In this document: in pieces, positions 30,934-40,343 of the stretch | Layout: each line of letters opens with the position of its first letter | Position numbering within the stretch: position 1 is the first letter of the stretch | Source of the DNA: a virus | DNA: 47,563 bases | IMG/VR virus record: IMGVR_UViG_3300047094_002040 | Coordinates: 1-47,563 of that record | Strand: one strand, 5' to 3' | Position numbers and translations under genes: made by a program | The notes under the pieces: model-generated | The model's database searches: none | Told to the model about the DNA's origin: nothing | What the model saw: only the letters and a program-made list of their open reading frames with translations

Positions 30934-31652
30934 CCTGGCGCACCGCAGCACTCGAGCACGCTCAAGCCGATGACCCCCGCGAAGCCTGCGGGTTGTTGGT
31001 GGTGGTCAAGGGGCGCCGCCGCTACTGGCCCTGCAAGAACCTGGCAGCCGGCACCGAGCAGTTCATCCTCGACCCACTGGACTACGCCACCGCCGAAGAC
31101 ACCGGCGAAATCCTCGCTGTCGTCCACAGCCATCCGGTCACCCCGCCGGTGCCGAGCCAGGCCGACCTCGTCGCCCTCGAGCGCAGCGCCCTGCCCTGGT
31201 ACATCGTCAATCCCAAGACCGAGGAATGGAGCCCCAAGCTCCTACCCACCGGCTACACCGCTCCCCTCATCGGCCGTGAGTGGGTCTGGGGCCTGACCGA
31301 CTGCTGGACCCTGGTGCGCGACTGGTATGGCGAGCACGGCCTTGCGCTCCCCGATTGGGACCGTCCATTAACACCCGAGCTGTTTGAACAGCAACCCCTA
31401 TTTGACGGCTACTGGCGTGATGCCGGGTTCTACGAACTCGACGAGGACGAACCGCTGCAGTTGGGTGACGGTTTGTTGATGAGCATCCAAGGCAATGGCC
31501 TAAACCATTGCGCTGTTTACATCGGAGAACAACTCGTGTTGCATCACATCCGCGGCCGGCTGAGCAGCCGTGATCTCTACGGCGGGTGGCTGCAGAAGTG
31601 TACCGGCCGAAAACTGCGGCACTACGATGCGGAGAGGCTCCAGCTGGATTGA
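30930..31652 (+). CDS. Tail assembly protein, lambda K-like (JAMM + NlpC/P60), 240 aa
   Basis: The N-terminal domain has the JAB1/MPN zinc-metalloprotease motif: E18 in REACGLL and HSHP...PSQAD (about residues 66-79). The C-terminal domain is NlpC/P60: [11 protein letters not shown] with the Cys (about 126), then [10 protein letters not shown] and LHHIRG with the His. Proteins of this type are needed for tail-tip assembly and may cleave peptidoglycan at infection. All expected catalytic residues are present. It overlaps both neighbours. Confidence 0.9.
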   Translation: MTWRTAALEHAQADDPREACGLLVVVKGRRRYWPCKNLAAGTEQFILDPLDYATAEDTGEILAVVHSHPVTPPVPSQADLVALERSALPWYIVNPKTEEWSPKLLPTGYTAPLIGREWVWGLTDCWTLVRDWYGEHGLALPDWDRPLTPELFEQQPLFDGYWRDAGFYELDEDEPLQLGDGLLMSIQGNGLNHCAVYIGEQLVLHHIRGRLSSRDLYGGWLQKCTGRKLRHYDAERLQLD

Positions 31653-32248
31653 TGTTGCGCACTATCCGCATTTATGGACGCCTAGCAAAGTTCCTCAAAC
31701 GCCGAAAGTTCGAGGCCGAGGTCAGCACTGCTGCAGAGGCTGTCCGTTTTCTGCTGGTCAACTTCCCCCACCTGGAGAAGCACATGGCCGACCAGCACTA
31801 CAAGGTAACTGTCGGGGAGTACAACCTCACGCTGGACGAGCTGCATGACCCTGCTGGCACCCAGGACATCAAGATCGTCCCTGTGGTCAGCGGGGCCGGC
31901 AGCCAAGGACTGGGAATTGGACAGATCCTCCTTGGTGTCGCACTAATTGCGGTCTCGTTATTGGTCCCCGCAGCTGCTGTCGGCGGCATGACTGCCTTAG
32001 GGATCATTGGGGGAGCGCTGGTGCTCGGCGGCGTAGCCACGCTGCTGACTCCTGTACCCACAGTGCAGTCCCCATTGGGCACGACAACTACAGCCGAAAC
32101 AGCCAAAGACCCGCGCAAGTCCTACAGCTTTAGTGGTGTCCAACAAACGAGCCGTCAAGGCATTCCAGTTCCGGTGGTCTACGGCGAAACGCTTGTGGGC
32201 TCTGTCGTGATCTCCGCCGGTGTCGACACCGTGCAGGTAGCAGGATGA
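31652..32248 (+). CDS. Tail assembly protein, lambda I-like, 198 aa
   Basis: The N-terminal ubiquitin-like part (RTIRIYGRLAKFLKRRKFEA, then VRFLLVNFPHLEKHM) and the two hydrophobic helices (IGQILLGVALIAVSLLVPAA and ALGIIGGALVLGGVATLL) are typical of lambda I. It ends with SYSFSGVQQTSRQGIPVPVV, the usual lead-in to J (V-P-V-x-Y-G). It is needed for tail-tip assembly and is not a lasting virion component. It begins by TGATG overlap with K. Confidence 0.88.
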   Translation: MLRTIRIYGRLAKFLKRRKFEAEVSTAAEAVRFLLVNFPHLEKHMADQHYKVTVGEYNLTLDELHDPAGTQDIKIVPVVSGAGSQGLGIGQILLGVALIAVSLLVPAAAVGGMTALGIIGGALVLGGVATLLTPVPTVQSPLGTTTTAETAKDPRKSYSFSGVQQTSRQGIPVPVVYGETLVGSVVISAGVDTVQVAG

Positions 32249-35200
32249 CGTCCCGCATCTCCGGTGCTGGTGGCGGAGGTGGCGGGGGCGGTTGCTTCCT
32301 CGGCCTCACCCTCGTCCGCACCCCCGACGGCCCCCGCGCCATCGAGACGCTGAAACCCGGCGACCTCGTCGTCAGCTTTGACGACGCCGGCACTCTGCAC
32401 CACGCCCCCGTCCTCAAAGTCCACGAGCACGAAAACGAGCGCGTGGTGCGCTACCGCCTGTGGGGCGGCACAGTCCTCGACGCCACCCCCAACCACTGGG
32501 TCCTCAACCAGTTCAACGCCTTCGTCGAGATCGGCAGCCTCGGCTCCGACGATTGCCTCGTTGACGAAAACGGCCACCTGCGCCCCATCGTCGAGCGCAC
32601 CGACCACGGCCGCGGCACCGTCTACAACCTGACAGTCGAAGGTCACCACACCTTCATCGCCGGTGGGGTCCGCGTCCACAACGCTGGCCTCGGTCTCGGT
32701 GTCATCGCTGGCGCAGGCGGCGGTGGTGGCGGAGGCGGTGGCGGAAAAGGCGGTGGAGGCGGGGGCAGCAGCACCCGCACGCCAACCGAAGCTGCAGACA
32801 ACCTCAACTCCACCCAGTACGCCAGCCTGATCGATCTGATCAGCGAGGGCGAAATTGAGGGCCTAAAGGACGGGCACAAGTCCATTTTTATTGACAACAC
32901 GCCTCTCCAAAACGCGGACGGTTCCTACAACTTCCAAAACGTCACTGTCCACACACGAAACGGGACCCAGAATCAAGAGTTCATACCGATCTCGACTGAG
33001 GTCGAGGACGAAAAAGCTGTTGGCGTGATTGTGCGGAACAGCGTCCCAGTTGTCCGTTCAATTACGGACACCAATGTGGATGCCGTAAGGGTCACAATTA
33101 ACGTACCTCAACTACAAAGGTTCACAGACGAAGGCGACATTGTAGGGGCCAGTATCCGACTACAAATCTCAGTGCAATACAACGGTGGTGGCTACTCCAC
33201 CGTAATCGATAACACAATCGAGGGTCGCACTCGCGACCTGTATCAACGTGATTATCTCGTTGAGCTGAATGGAGCCTTTCCGGTCAACATCAAAGTCAGT
33301 CGTGTTACGGCTGATAGCGCCAGCGCGAAACTGATTGACGAATTCAGCTGGTCAAACTACACCGAACTGACCTATGCCAAGCTCCGCTACCCAAACAGTG
33401 CTCTGGTTGGACTGCGTGTTGATGCTGAGCAGTTCAGCAACATCCCTGCCCGAAGCTATCTGGTGCGAGGCATCAAGGTACGCATCCCCAACAACGCGAC
33501 TGTTGACTCCGCAACAGGGAGGCTGGTCTACAGCGGGCTATGGACTGGAACCTTTGGGGCAGCAGCGTGGACAACAGATCCAGCGTGGATCCTATGGGAT
33601 CTACTCACATCAACACGCTACGGATTTGGGGACCACATCAAAGCTGCGCAGCTAGACAAATGGGCGTTTTACGCCGCGAGCCAGTACGCCTCGACACTGG
33701 TCTCCGACGGTTTCGGCGGGCAGGAGCCTCGCTTCTCCTGCAACGTCAACATCCAAACCGCCGAGGACGCCTACAAACTCATCAACGACATGTGCTCGGT
33801 GTTCCGCGCCATGCCGTACTGGAGCACCGGCAGCCTGACCATCACCCAAGATCGTCCCGCTGACCCGGCTTACCTGTTCACCCTCTCCAACGTCACCGAG
33901 GACGGCTTCAGCTATAGCGACAGCAGCCTGAAAAACCGACCTACCGTCGCCGTCGTCAGCTACCTCGACCTGGAACTGCGAGACATCGCCTACGAGGTGG
34001 TCGAAGATCAGGACCTGATAAGTAAGTACGGGGTCGTCACCAGTGAAATTTCAGCCTTCGCCTGCACCTCTCGTGGCCAGGCACACAGGCTCGGAGAATG
34101 GTTGCTCTACTCGGAATGGGAAGAACACGAAGTCATTAGTTTCACCGCTTCCATCGAGGCTGGTGTTGTGTGCCGCCCGGGGCAAATCATCGAAGTGTCA
34201 GACCCTGTCCGCGCTGGTTATCGCCGCGGAGGACGCATCAATGCAGCGACAACAACCACAATCACAGTCGACGATGCCTCACAACTAACTGCAGGAAACA
34301 ATCGCACACTCTCCGTCATCCTGCCTGACGGCACGGTTCAATCTCGCAATATCTCATCAATCACTGCAAACACAATCACCGTTTTATCACCTTTTACGAC
34401 AGCCCCTAACGCGAACAGTATTTGGATTTATCAAACCGAAGACATTCTATCCTCTCAGTGGCGAGTGATCAGCGTCGCAGAGCAAGATCAATCGCAGTAC
34501 GCCGTCACAGCCCTGAGTTACAACTCCTCCAAATACGCATCCATCGAGCAAGAACAGGCACTGCAACCTCGTGACACGACCAACCTCAATCAACTCCCTG
34601 ACGCGCCAACGAACCTTGTCCTGAGCGAAGCGCTCTATGAGTACCAGAACCAAGTCCGGGCAAAAGTTCTAGCAGCATGGAAACCGGTCATCGGCATCAA
34701 CCAATATCTGGTTAAGTGGCGCAAGGATTCAACCAACTGGGAGACCGCTACTGTCAATGGCCCTGACTTCGAGGTCCTGGACATCACTCCCGGGAGCTTC
34801 GACTTTGAGATCTACTCCATTCAGGCAGCATTCAAACTTTCAACAGCCAAGCTCACTGGCAGCATTAACGCCCTCGGTAAAACTGCACCACCGAGCGACG
34901 TCTCGAGTTTCAACTACGACCCCGATCCCAATCTGGGTGTGCTGTTGACGTGGGATTCAGTACCTGACATAGACATCAGCGAGTATGAAATCCGACGCGG
35001 GTTGAACTGGTCATCCGCCACCCTTGTCACAAGGGTCAAAGCCACTAGCTACAAAATCGGCTATTTAGACGACGGGACCTACACCTATCTCATCAAGGCC
35101 ATTGACACTTCTGGTGTGTACAGCAACAACGCCGCCAGTCGTTCGGTCACGATCACAAGTCCTGGATCTACCGCGATCACGAGCACGATCCAGGGAAGCG

Positions 35201-37146
35201 ACCTTGTTTTGGCATGGACTGCACCTCCTGTCACTTCCTATGCCATTGCTTACTATCGCGTGACCTACGGTGGCAGCTACGCCACTTCCACCGAGCTCGC
35301 CCAAACACAGAGCACAAGTTTCACCGTACCCATCACTTGGATCGGAGCGCGAACATTTTGGGTTGCTCCCGTGGACACGGTCGGCAAGTTTAATGATCCA
35401 CCCGACAGTGAGGTTGTAACCATTTCCGGAGCCCCTGCTCCTAGCATTACTTCCCTCGTTGGCGGTACTACAGCAACGCTTACTTGGACAGCTGTTACGG
35501 GAACCCTCCCAACTGACACCTACGAAATACGCCAGGGAAGCACGTTTAACACCGCTACTGTGCTTGCGACAATTACTGGAACCAGTTACACACTTAAAGC
35601 CACTTGGAGCGGCAATCAAACGTTCTGGGTCGTTGCTCGCGACACAAATGGCAACTACGGCACACAAGGTTCGACTGTAATCACAGTTAATACTGCAGCC
35701 GCCCCAACGCTGAGCTCTAGCTTTGCCGGACAGAACGTAGTCTTTAGCTGGACCGCGATAAAAGGCACCCTCGACACCGCTTTCTACCGCTTAAAACGTG
35801 GCAGTACATGGGCCAGCGCTACCAAGGTTGCCGATGTCGATAGCACCAGCTACACGCTAAAAGCGGATTGGTCAGGAGTCCAAACATTCCTACTGGCTGC
35901 AGTCGACATCAACGGCAACGAGGGGGCCAACAACGCCTTGGCTGTAACTATTACTATCCCGAGCGCGCCATCCATTGTCCAACAGGTAATCGATAACAAC
36001 GTGCTGCTGCGCTGGAACGATGTAACCCAGACACTTCCGATCCTCAGTTACGAGCTGCGCCGCGGCTCAAGTTGGTCAACAGGAACTGTGATCGGTACGA
36101 AGCAGGGCGGTTTCACAACTGTGTTCGAAACAGCTGCAGGGACATATACCTATTGGTTAGCCGGCATTGATTCGGCTGGAAACTACGGCACACCTGGCAG
36201 CGTGACTGCCATCGTCAATCAGCCTCCGGACTATGTATTGCAGCTGGATCAGAACAGCAGCTGGACCGGTGAAGAGACCAACATCATTACTGATCCCGTA
36301 CTTGGTCAGGTCGTCAACGTAAACACCACGGAGACCTGGGAGAGCCACTTCACCAGTCGTGGATACACCAGTCCACAAAACCAGATCGATGCCGGCTTCA
36401 CCTACTACCTGATGCCGTCGACCACTTCGGCCTCCTACGAAGAGGAGTTCGACTACGGCACAGTGCTCGCCGGCACAAAGGTGAGTGCAACCCTGACCAG
36501 TAGCACCATCGCAGGCTCGACCACGGTCACGCCGACCATCCGTGTGCGGGGCACCACGACCACAGCGGCCACATACAGCCAGAGCAGTACGACCATCACG
36601 ATCACCTCCACGGCTCATGGATTGGCTGGGGGCGACTACGTGTACCTGTCCTTCACAACAGGCACAGCGCAGTCGGGCACTTATGTGGTCTCCACGAGCT
36701 CGGCAAACAGTTTCACTGTCACAAGCAGTGCCAGCACCACGACCAGCGGGAACGCCGACTGGGTCAAATGGACGACCTACGGAGGTCTGAGCGAGGTTTT
36801 CGTCACCCAATTCCGCTATTTCAGAGTGCGGTACGACTTCGCAAGCTCAGGGAATAACGACCTGATGGTGCTGTCAAAACTCAACGTCCGACTGGATTCC
36901 AAGCTACGTAACGACGCCGGCAGCGGGACTGCAAACAGTGGTGACAGCGGCGGTACAAACGTCACCTTTAACGTCCCCTTCGTCGATGTGCAGAGCATCG
37001 TTGTCACGCCTTCAGGAACTAGCGCTGTCACGGCTGTCTATGATTTCGTAGATGCTCCAAATCCCACGAGCTTCAAGGTGCTCTTGTTTAACGCTTCCGG
37101 CACACGGGTCAGCGGCGCGTTCAGCTGGACGGCGAGGGGAGTCTGA
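32245..37146 (+). CDS. Host-specificity / central tail-tip protein, lambda J-like, with Hint domain, 1633 aa
   Basis: It follows I with a four-base overlap. Layout: residues 7-16 poly-Gly; 17-146 a Hint/intein-like domain; 147-175 a second Gly-rich tract; about 180-880 the J core (QYASLIDLISEGEIEGLKDG, PQNQ-type turns, WAFYAASQY, LINDMCSVFRAMPYW, then RPGQIIEVSDPVRAG); about 880-1330 five or so fibronectin III-like repeats of about 85-95 residues; then a C-terminal beta region. It should form the tail-tip hub and contact the receptor. Codon bias weakens between about 33000 and 36200, unlike the Hint segment, which has very strong C/G third positions. Confidence 0.9.
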   Translation: MTSRISGAGGGGGGGGCFLGLTLVRTPDGPRAIETLKPGDLVVSFDDAGTLHHAPVLKVHEHENERVVRYRLWGGTVLDATPNHWVLNQFNAFVEIGSLGSDDCLVDENGHLRPIVERTDHGRGTVYNLTVEGHHTFIAGGVRVHNAGLGLGVIAGAGGGGGGGGGGKGGGGGGSSTRTPTEAADNLNSTQYASLIDLISEGEIEGLKDGHKSIFIDNTPLQNADGSYNFQNVTVHTRNGTQNQEFIPISTEVEDEKAVGVIVRNSVPVVRSITDTNVDAVRVTINVPQLQRFTDEGDIVGASIRLQISVQYNGGGYSTVIDNTIEGRTRDLYQRDYLVELNGAFPVNIKVSRVTADSASAKLIDEFSWSNYTELTYAKLRYPNSALVGLRVDAEQFSNIPARSYLVRGIKVRIPNNATVDSATGRLVYSGLWTGTFGAAAWTTDPAWILWDLLTSTRYGFGDHIKAAQLDKWAFYAASQYASTLVSDGFGGQEPRFSCNVNIQTAEDAYKLINDMCSVFRAMPYWSTGSLTITQDRPADPAYLFTLSNVTEDGFSYSDSSLKNRPTVAVVSYLDLELRDIAYEVVEDQDLISKYGVVTSEISAFACTSRGQAHRLGEWLLYSEWEEHEVISFTASIEAGVVCRPGQIIEVSDPVRAGYRRGGRINAATTTTITVDDASQLTAGNNRTLSVILPDGTVQSRNISSITANTITVLSPFTTAPNANSIWIYQTEDILSSQWRVISVAEQDQSQYAVTALSYNSSKYASIEQEQALQPRDTTNLNQLPDAPTNLVLSEALYEYQNQVRAKVLAAWKPVIGINQYLVKWRKDSTNWETATVNGPDFEVLDITPGSFDFEIYSIQAAFKLSTAKLTGSINALGKTAPPSDVSSFNYDPDPNLGVLLTWDSVPDIDISEYEIRRGLNWSSATLVTRVKATSYKIGYLDDGTYTYLIKAIDTSGVYSNNAASRSVTITSPGSTAITSTIQGSDLVLAWTAPPVTSYAIAYYRVTYGGSYATSTELAQTQSTSFTVPITWIGARTFWVAPVDTVGKFNDPPDSEVVTISGAPAPSITSLVGGTTATLTWTAVTGTLPTDTYEIRQGSTFNTATVLATITGTSYTLKATWSGNQTFWVVARDTNGNYGTQGSTVITVNTAAAPTLSSSFAGQNVVFSWTAIKGTLDTAFYRLKRGSTWASATKVADVDSTSYTLKADWSGVQTFLLAAVDINGNEGANNALAVTITIPSAPSIVQQVIDNNVLLRWNDVTQTLPILSYELRRGSSWSTGTVIGTKQGGFTTVFETAAGTYTYWLAGIDSAGNYGTPGSVTAIVNQPPDYVLQLDQNSSWTGEETNIITDPVLGQVVNVNTTETWESHFTSRGYTSPQNQIDAGFTYYLMPSTTSASYEEEFDYGTVLAGTKVSATLTSSTIAGSTTVTPTIRVRGTTTTAATYSQSSTTITITSTAHGLAGGDYVYLSFTTGTAQSGTYVVSTSSANSFTVTSSASTTTSGNADWVKWTTYGGLSEVFVTQFRYFRVRYDFASSGNNDLMVLSKLNVRLDSKLRNDAGSGTANSGDSGGTNVTFNVPFVDVQSIVVTPSGTSAVTAVYDFVDAPNPTSFKVLLFNASGTRVSGAFSWTARGV
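32293..32682 (+). other. Hint (bacterial intein-like) domain inside the J-like protein, 130 aa
   Basis: It starts with Cys (CFLGLTLVRTPDGPRAIETL; then KPGDLVVSFD, block A). Block B is DATPNHWVL (T-x-x-H). Block F is VYNLTVEGHHTFIAGG and block G VRVHN, ending with Asn at 32680-32682. The next residue is Ala, not Cys, Ser or Thr, as in BIL-type domains, so standard splicing is not assured; cleavage or alternative ligation is possible. No homing endonuclease is inserted. It sits precisely between two poly-Gly tracts. Confidence 0.85.
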
Positions 37147-38621
37147 TGGCTAACTGGAGCAACCCCCAACTCACCAGCACCTACACAAACTTCCTCTCGG
37201 AAGTAAAAGACCGGGACGTTGATCTGGCGCTGCAGTTCGACGGCACGACCAGTACCAACCTGACCACCGGGACAATTCGCTGGGACAGCAGCGCCAACCG
37301 CTGGAAGAAATGGTCAGGTAGCGCCTGGGGTGAACTGGCTACGACATATGCCCTGACGGGCCTGAGCACCACCGGGAACGCCAGCATTGGTGGCACGCTC
37401 TCGGTGACAGGCTCGACGGCGCTGGCCACGGCAACGGCAACCACACCTGCTACTGCGGACAACAACACCAACGTCGCGACCACTGCCTTCGTCAAGGCAC
37501 AGAACTACGCCCCCCTAGCGAGTCCGGGCCTGACCGGGACGCCGACTGCCCCCACCGCCGCAGTCGACACCAACACCACACAGATCGCCACTACCGCCTT
37601 CGTCAACGCCGAGATCGCCAACGACGCGGTGCTCAAGTCGGGCGCGACTATGACCGGCGCCCTGACCCTTTCAGGCGATCCAACCGCCGACCTCCACGCC
37701 GTCCCCCGCCGCTGGGTGCAGAGCCTTGCTCCGAAGCAAGCTTGCCGCGTCGCTACCACCAGCAACATCACCCTGAGCGGAACGCAGACGATCGATGGCA
37801 TTGCCCTGTCCATCGGCGACCGCGTCCTGGTCAAGGACCAATCGACAGGAAGTCAAAACGGTATTTACGAGGTCGCTTCTGGTGCTTGGAGCCGCGCACC
37901 CGATGCGGACAGCTGGAATGATCTAGTCGGGGCTCGCACAACAATCGAGCAGGGCACCACGAACGACGACACCTTCTGGATGTGCGAGATCGCCCGTGGG
38001 GGCACGATCGGCACAACCCCTATTACATGGCAGCTGCTTAGCAACGCTCAAGTCGCCGCGCTCGGGAATCTCAGCAGCAGCGGTCTGGTTGCTCGTACAG
38101 CTGCAGACACGATCACAGCGCGCTCGATAGCCGTCTCGGGTACCGGCTTATCGGTCAGCAACGCGGACGGCGTCGCGGGCAACCCAACCGTTAGCAGCAA
38201 CGCCACCAGCGCCAATACAGCCGGGGCAATCGTGGCCCGAGACGGTAGCGGGAACTTCAGCGCAGGCACCCTCACACTGGCCGGCCTGGCTTTGTCAGGC
38301 AACCTCGATAACACCAGCACCGGTTACATCGACCTGCCGGCTGGTACCACCGCACAACGCCCAGGTTCCCCCTCCGCTGGGATGGTGCGTTTTAACACAA
38401 GCCTCAGTCAGTACGAGGGCTACAACGGCAGTGCTTGGTCCTCGATCGGCGGCGGTGCAACAGGCGGTGGATCCGATCAAGTGTTCTTCGAGAACGGTCA
38501 GACTATCACCACTGATTACACTGTCATTGCAACTAAAAACGCTATGAGCGCCGGACCAATCACCATTAACAGTGGTGTGACCGTAACCGTCAACGACGGT
38601 GGCAACTGGGTGGTGGTCTGA
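37146..38621 (+). CDS. Tail fibre protein, 491 aa
   Basis: The ATG overlaps the J stop. The N-terminus should attach to the tail (SNPQLTSTYTNFLSEVKDRD, W-D-S-S-A-N-R-W). Repeats of the type TTAFVKAQNY and ATTAFVNAE (about residues 110-165) are usual in phage fibre shafts. A module (NITLSGTQTIDGIALSIGD, then RVLVKDQS, NGIYEV) is paralogous to one in the 41912 gene. The C-terminus ends AGPITINSGVTVTV..G..W.VV, a tip motif shared with the 43517 fibre. Ser/Thr/Ala/Gly-rich with few aromatics. Confidence 0.85.
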   Translation: MANWSNPQLTSTYTNFLSEVKDRDVDLALQFDGTTSTNLTTGTIRWDSSANRWKKWSGSAWGELATTYALTGLSTTGNASIGGTLSVTGSTALATATATTPATADNNTNVATTAFVKAQNYAPLASPGLTGTPTAPTAAVDTNTTQIATTAFVNAEIANDAVLKSGATMTGALTLSGDPTADLHAVPRRWVQSLAPKQACRVATTSNITLSGTQTIDGIALSIGDRVLVKDQSTGSQNGIYEVASGAWSRAPDADSWNDLVGARTTIEQGTTNDDTFWMCEIARGGTIGTTPITWQLLSNAQVAALGNLSSSGLVARTAADTITARSIAVSGTGLSVSNADGVAGNPTVSSNATSANTAGAIVARDGSGNFSAGTLTLAGLALSGNLDNTSTGYIDLPAGTTAQRPGSPSAGMVRFNTSLSQYEGYNGSAWSSIGGGATGGGSDQVFFENGQTITTDYTVIATKNAMSAGPITINSGVTVTVNDGGNWVVV

Positions 38622-39031
38622 TGAGCACCCTTGTCGTCGCCACCCTGAAGAGCAACAGCAGCTCACCGCCGGCGTTTCAGAACACCAGCGGCACCGAAGT
38701 CGGAACTCTGTGCCGCGCGTGGGTGAACTTCAACGGCACCGGCACGGTTGCTATTCGGGCGCAGTTCAATGTCAGCTCCATTACAGACAATGGAACTGGC
38801 GATTATACGGTGAACTTTGCAACGGCGATGTCGGACGCAAACTATGGCATTTCGTTTGGAGGTCAGCGTGGCGACGGCGCTGGATTTATCAACTTTGGGC
38901 AATCCTGTATTCAAGGAACTTCAAATAACACCCCCTCATTTACGTCTAGCCAAATAAGATTCAACGTTGCCAACTCTAATGGAAGCACTGCTATAGATTG
39001 GCCTGTATTTTGTGTGTCTATCTTCCGCTGA
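38621..39031 (+). CDS. Small fibre-tip paralogue 1, 136 aa
   Basis: First of three tandem paralogues that start MSTL(R/V)V and share a central block (AWVNFNGTGTVAIRAQFNVS, then SITDNGTGDYTVNF). The C-terminal half is different in each copy. All end in the -V/IFR motif. The common block is widespread in phage tail regions and is probably a trimeric receptor-binding or fibre-capping domain. Its ATG overlaps the stop of the preceding fibre. Confidence 0.75.
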   Translation: MSTLVVATLKSNSSSPPAFQNTSGTEVGTLCRAWVNFNGTGTVAIRAQFNVSSITDNGTGDYTVNFATAMSDANYGISFGGQRGDGAGFINFGQSCIQGTSNNTPSFTSSQIRFNVANSNGSTAIDWPVFCVSIFR

Positions 39032-39040
39032 GGTCAACCC

Positions 39041-39436
39041 ATGAGCACCCTTCGCGTTTCCACCATCCAAGACACAGCGGGCAGCAACAGCAGCACGCCT
39101 GCTGCCATTGCTAATGGCATTGCTAAAGCGTGGGTAAACTTTAACGGCACTGGCACTGTGGCTATTCGTGCTCAATACAATGTAAGCAGTATTACGGATA
39201 ATGGCGTGGGGCTTTACGCGATCAATTTCACAAACGCTCTGGCAGATACGAATTACGCGATCTCGGCTACCGCTTCGCCGGTCTATAATGGTGCGGTCAT
39301 AAATACTGGAAACAATAGCACAGGCGACGACAACTATTCAGTATCAACGACAAGCTGCAACGTCTGCGTGCGTGGCAACGGCAGCTCCTTTAACATCTTC
39401 GATCCACTTGCTGCTCACATCGCCATTTTCCGCTGA
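39041..39436 (+). CDS. Small fibre-tip paralogue 2, 131 aa
   Basis: Second copy of the array, 9 bases after the first. The shared block is KAWVNFNGTGTVAIRAQYNV followed by SSITDNG. The C-terminal half (SPVYNGAVINTGNNSTGDDN and on) does not resemble the other copies. The DNA of the shared block differs from copy 1 mainly at silent positions, so the duplication is not recent. The GC is lower than in the large fibres. Confidence 0.75.
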   Translation: MSTLRVSTIQDTAGSNSSTPAAIANGIAKAWVNFNGTGTVAIRAQYNVSSITDNGVGLYAINFTNALADTNYAISATASPVYNGAVINTGNNSTGDDNYSVSTTSCNVCVRGNGSSFNIFDPLAAHIAIFR

Positions 39437-39445
39437 GGCCCGATC

Positions 39446-39799
39446 ATGAGCACCCTTCGCGTCAACAACATCACCGACACCTCCGGCGGCAGCAGCTCGC
39501 TCAGCGTGCCCGGTGCAGCAAAGGCATGGGTCAACTTCAACGGGCAAGGCACCGTTGCGATCCGGGCGCAGCTGAATGTGAGTTCGATTACGGATAACGG
39601 GCAAGGAGACTATACGGTTAATTTTACCAATGCGTTGGCTGATGCGAATTACTCCGCAACTGGCACTGCCCATTTTGTCGGCAATAACATCACGGTTCAA
39701 CCGTTTACTTACACAACAAATTCAGTTCGCATTTACACAATGTTTTACAACGGCAGCTTAGGCGACGGCAGTTTTGTCAACGTTGCCATCTTCCGCTGA
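39446..39799 (+). CDS. Small fibre-tip paralogue 3, 117 aa
   Basis: Third copy, 9 bases after the second. The shared block is KAWVNFNGQGTVAIRAQLNV then SSITDNGQGDYTVNFTNALA. It is the shortest, with a variable end TVQPFTYTTNSVRIYTMFY and a final VAIFR. The short linkers between the copies (GAGG... then ATGAGCACCCT) are themselves conserved, which suggests unequal exchange built the array. Confidence 0.75.
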   Translation: MSTLRVNNITDTSGGSSSLSVPGAAKAWVNFNGQGTVAIRAQLNVSSITDNGQGDYTVNFTNALADANYSATGTAHFVGNNITVQPFTYTTNSVRIYTMFYNGSLGDGSFVNVAIFR

Positions 39800-39808
39800 G
39801 GCAATCCC

Positions 39809-39847
39809 ATGAGCACCCTACGCACCCCCGCCCACCTGGGCACCTAA
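39809..39847 (+). pseudogene. Remnant of a fourth fibre-tip paralogue (12 codons)
   Basis: ATGAGCACCCTACGC at 39809 matches the start of paralogues 2 and 3 (MSTLR). It lies the same 9 bases after the previous stop, but reaches TAA at 39845-39847 after 12 codons. No remaining part of the shared block follows. It looks like the 5' end left by a deletion or an incomplete duplication. Confidence 0.65.
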
Positions 39848-39862
39848 CACCCGGAGTCAACC

Positions 39863-40057
39863 ATGGACCAGCGCATCATCTACCCCAACGACGAAGGCGG
39901 CGTTTCCGTGATCGTGCCCGCACCTGATTGCGGTCTTACGATTAAAGAGATCGCCCGCAAGGACGTGCCTGACGGCAAGCCCTATCAGATCGTCTCGGTT
40001 GCCGACATTCCCGACGACCGCTCCTTCCGCAACGCCTGGACCTACGAGGAGGCTTAA
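39863..40057 (+). CDS. Small tail-region protein, 64 aa
   Basis: It begins DQRIIYPNDEGGVSVIVPAP and continues TIKEIARKDVPDGKPYQIVS, ending in D-D-R-S-F-R-N-A-W. I recognise this as a common small protein beside fibre genes in many phages, with no known function. GGAG lies upstream of the ATG. It is followed after 4 bases by the next gene, with which it usually pairs. Confidence 0.65.
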   Translation: MDQRIIYPNDEGGVSVIVPAPDCGLTIKEIARKDVPDGKPYQIVSVADIPDDRSFRNAWTYEEA

Positions 40058-40061
40058 TCCC

Positions 40062-40319
40062 ATGCCTATCGGACTCAACCTGGCCAAGGCCAAGGACATT
40101 CACAAGGACAACATCCGCGCCGCTCGCCAGCCTCTGCTGGAAAAACTCGACGTCGATTTCGTCCGCACCCTGGAGCAGGGCAAGGACACCGCGCCCATCG
40201 CTGAGCAAAAACAAGCGCTCCGCGATGCCACCGCTGCCCCCGAGATCGAAGCCGCTAAGTCGCCCGACGAACTCAAGGCTGCATGGGACGCCGAGCTGCT
40301 GGGACCTAGCCCCTATTGA
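40062..40319 (+). CDS. Small tail-region protein, 85 aa
   Basis: A helical, charged protein: IGLNLAKAKDIHKDNIRAAR, then LEKLDVDFVRTLEQGKDTA and KQALRDATAAPEIEAAKSPD. It normally accompanies the preceding gene in phage fibre regions and may be a fibre-assembly chaperone; that is inferred from neighbourhood. ATG 40062 is preferred over the longer frame at 39999. Confidence 0.65.
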   Translation: MPIGLNLAKAKDIHKDNIRAARQPLLEKLDVDFVRTLEQGKDTAPIAEQKQALRDATAAPEIEAAKSPDELKAAWDAELLGPSPY

Positions 40320-40343
40320 GGAGCAATGTCCTTGGCTAACCAG

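Noticed and set aside
38621-39847. Diversity-generating retroelement variable repeats
   Set aside because: The array has variable C-termini, but there is no reverse transcriptase, template repeat or adenine-specific pattern in the window.
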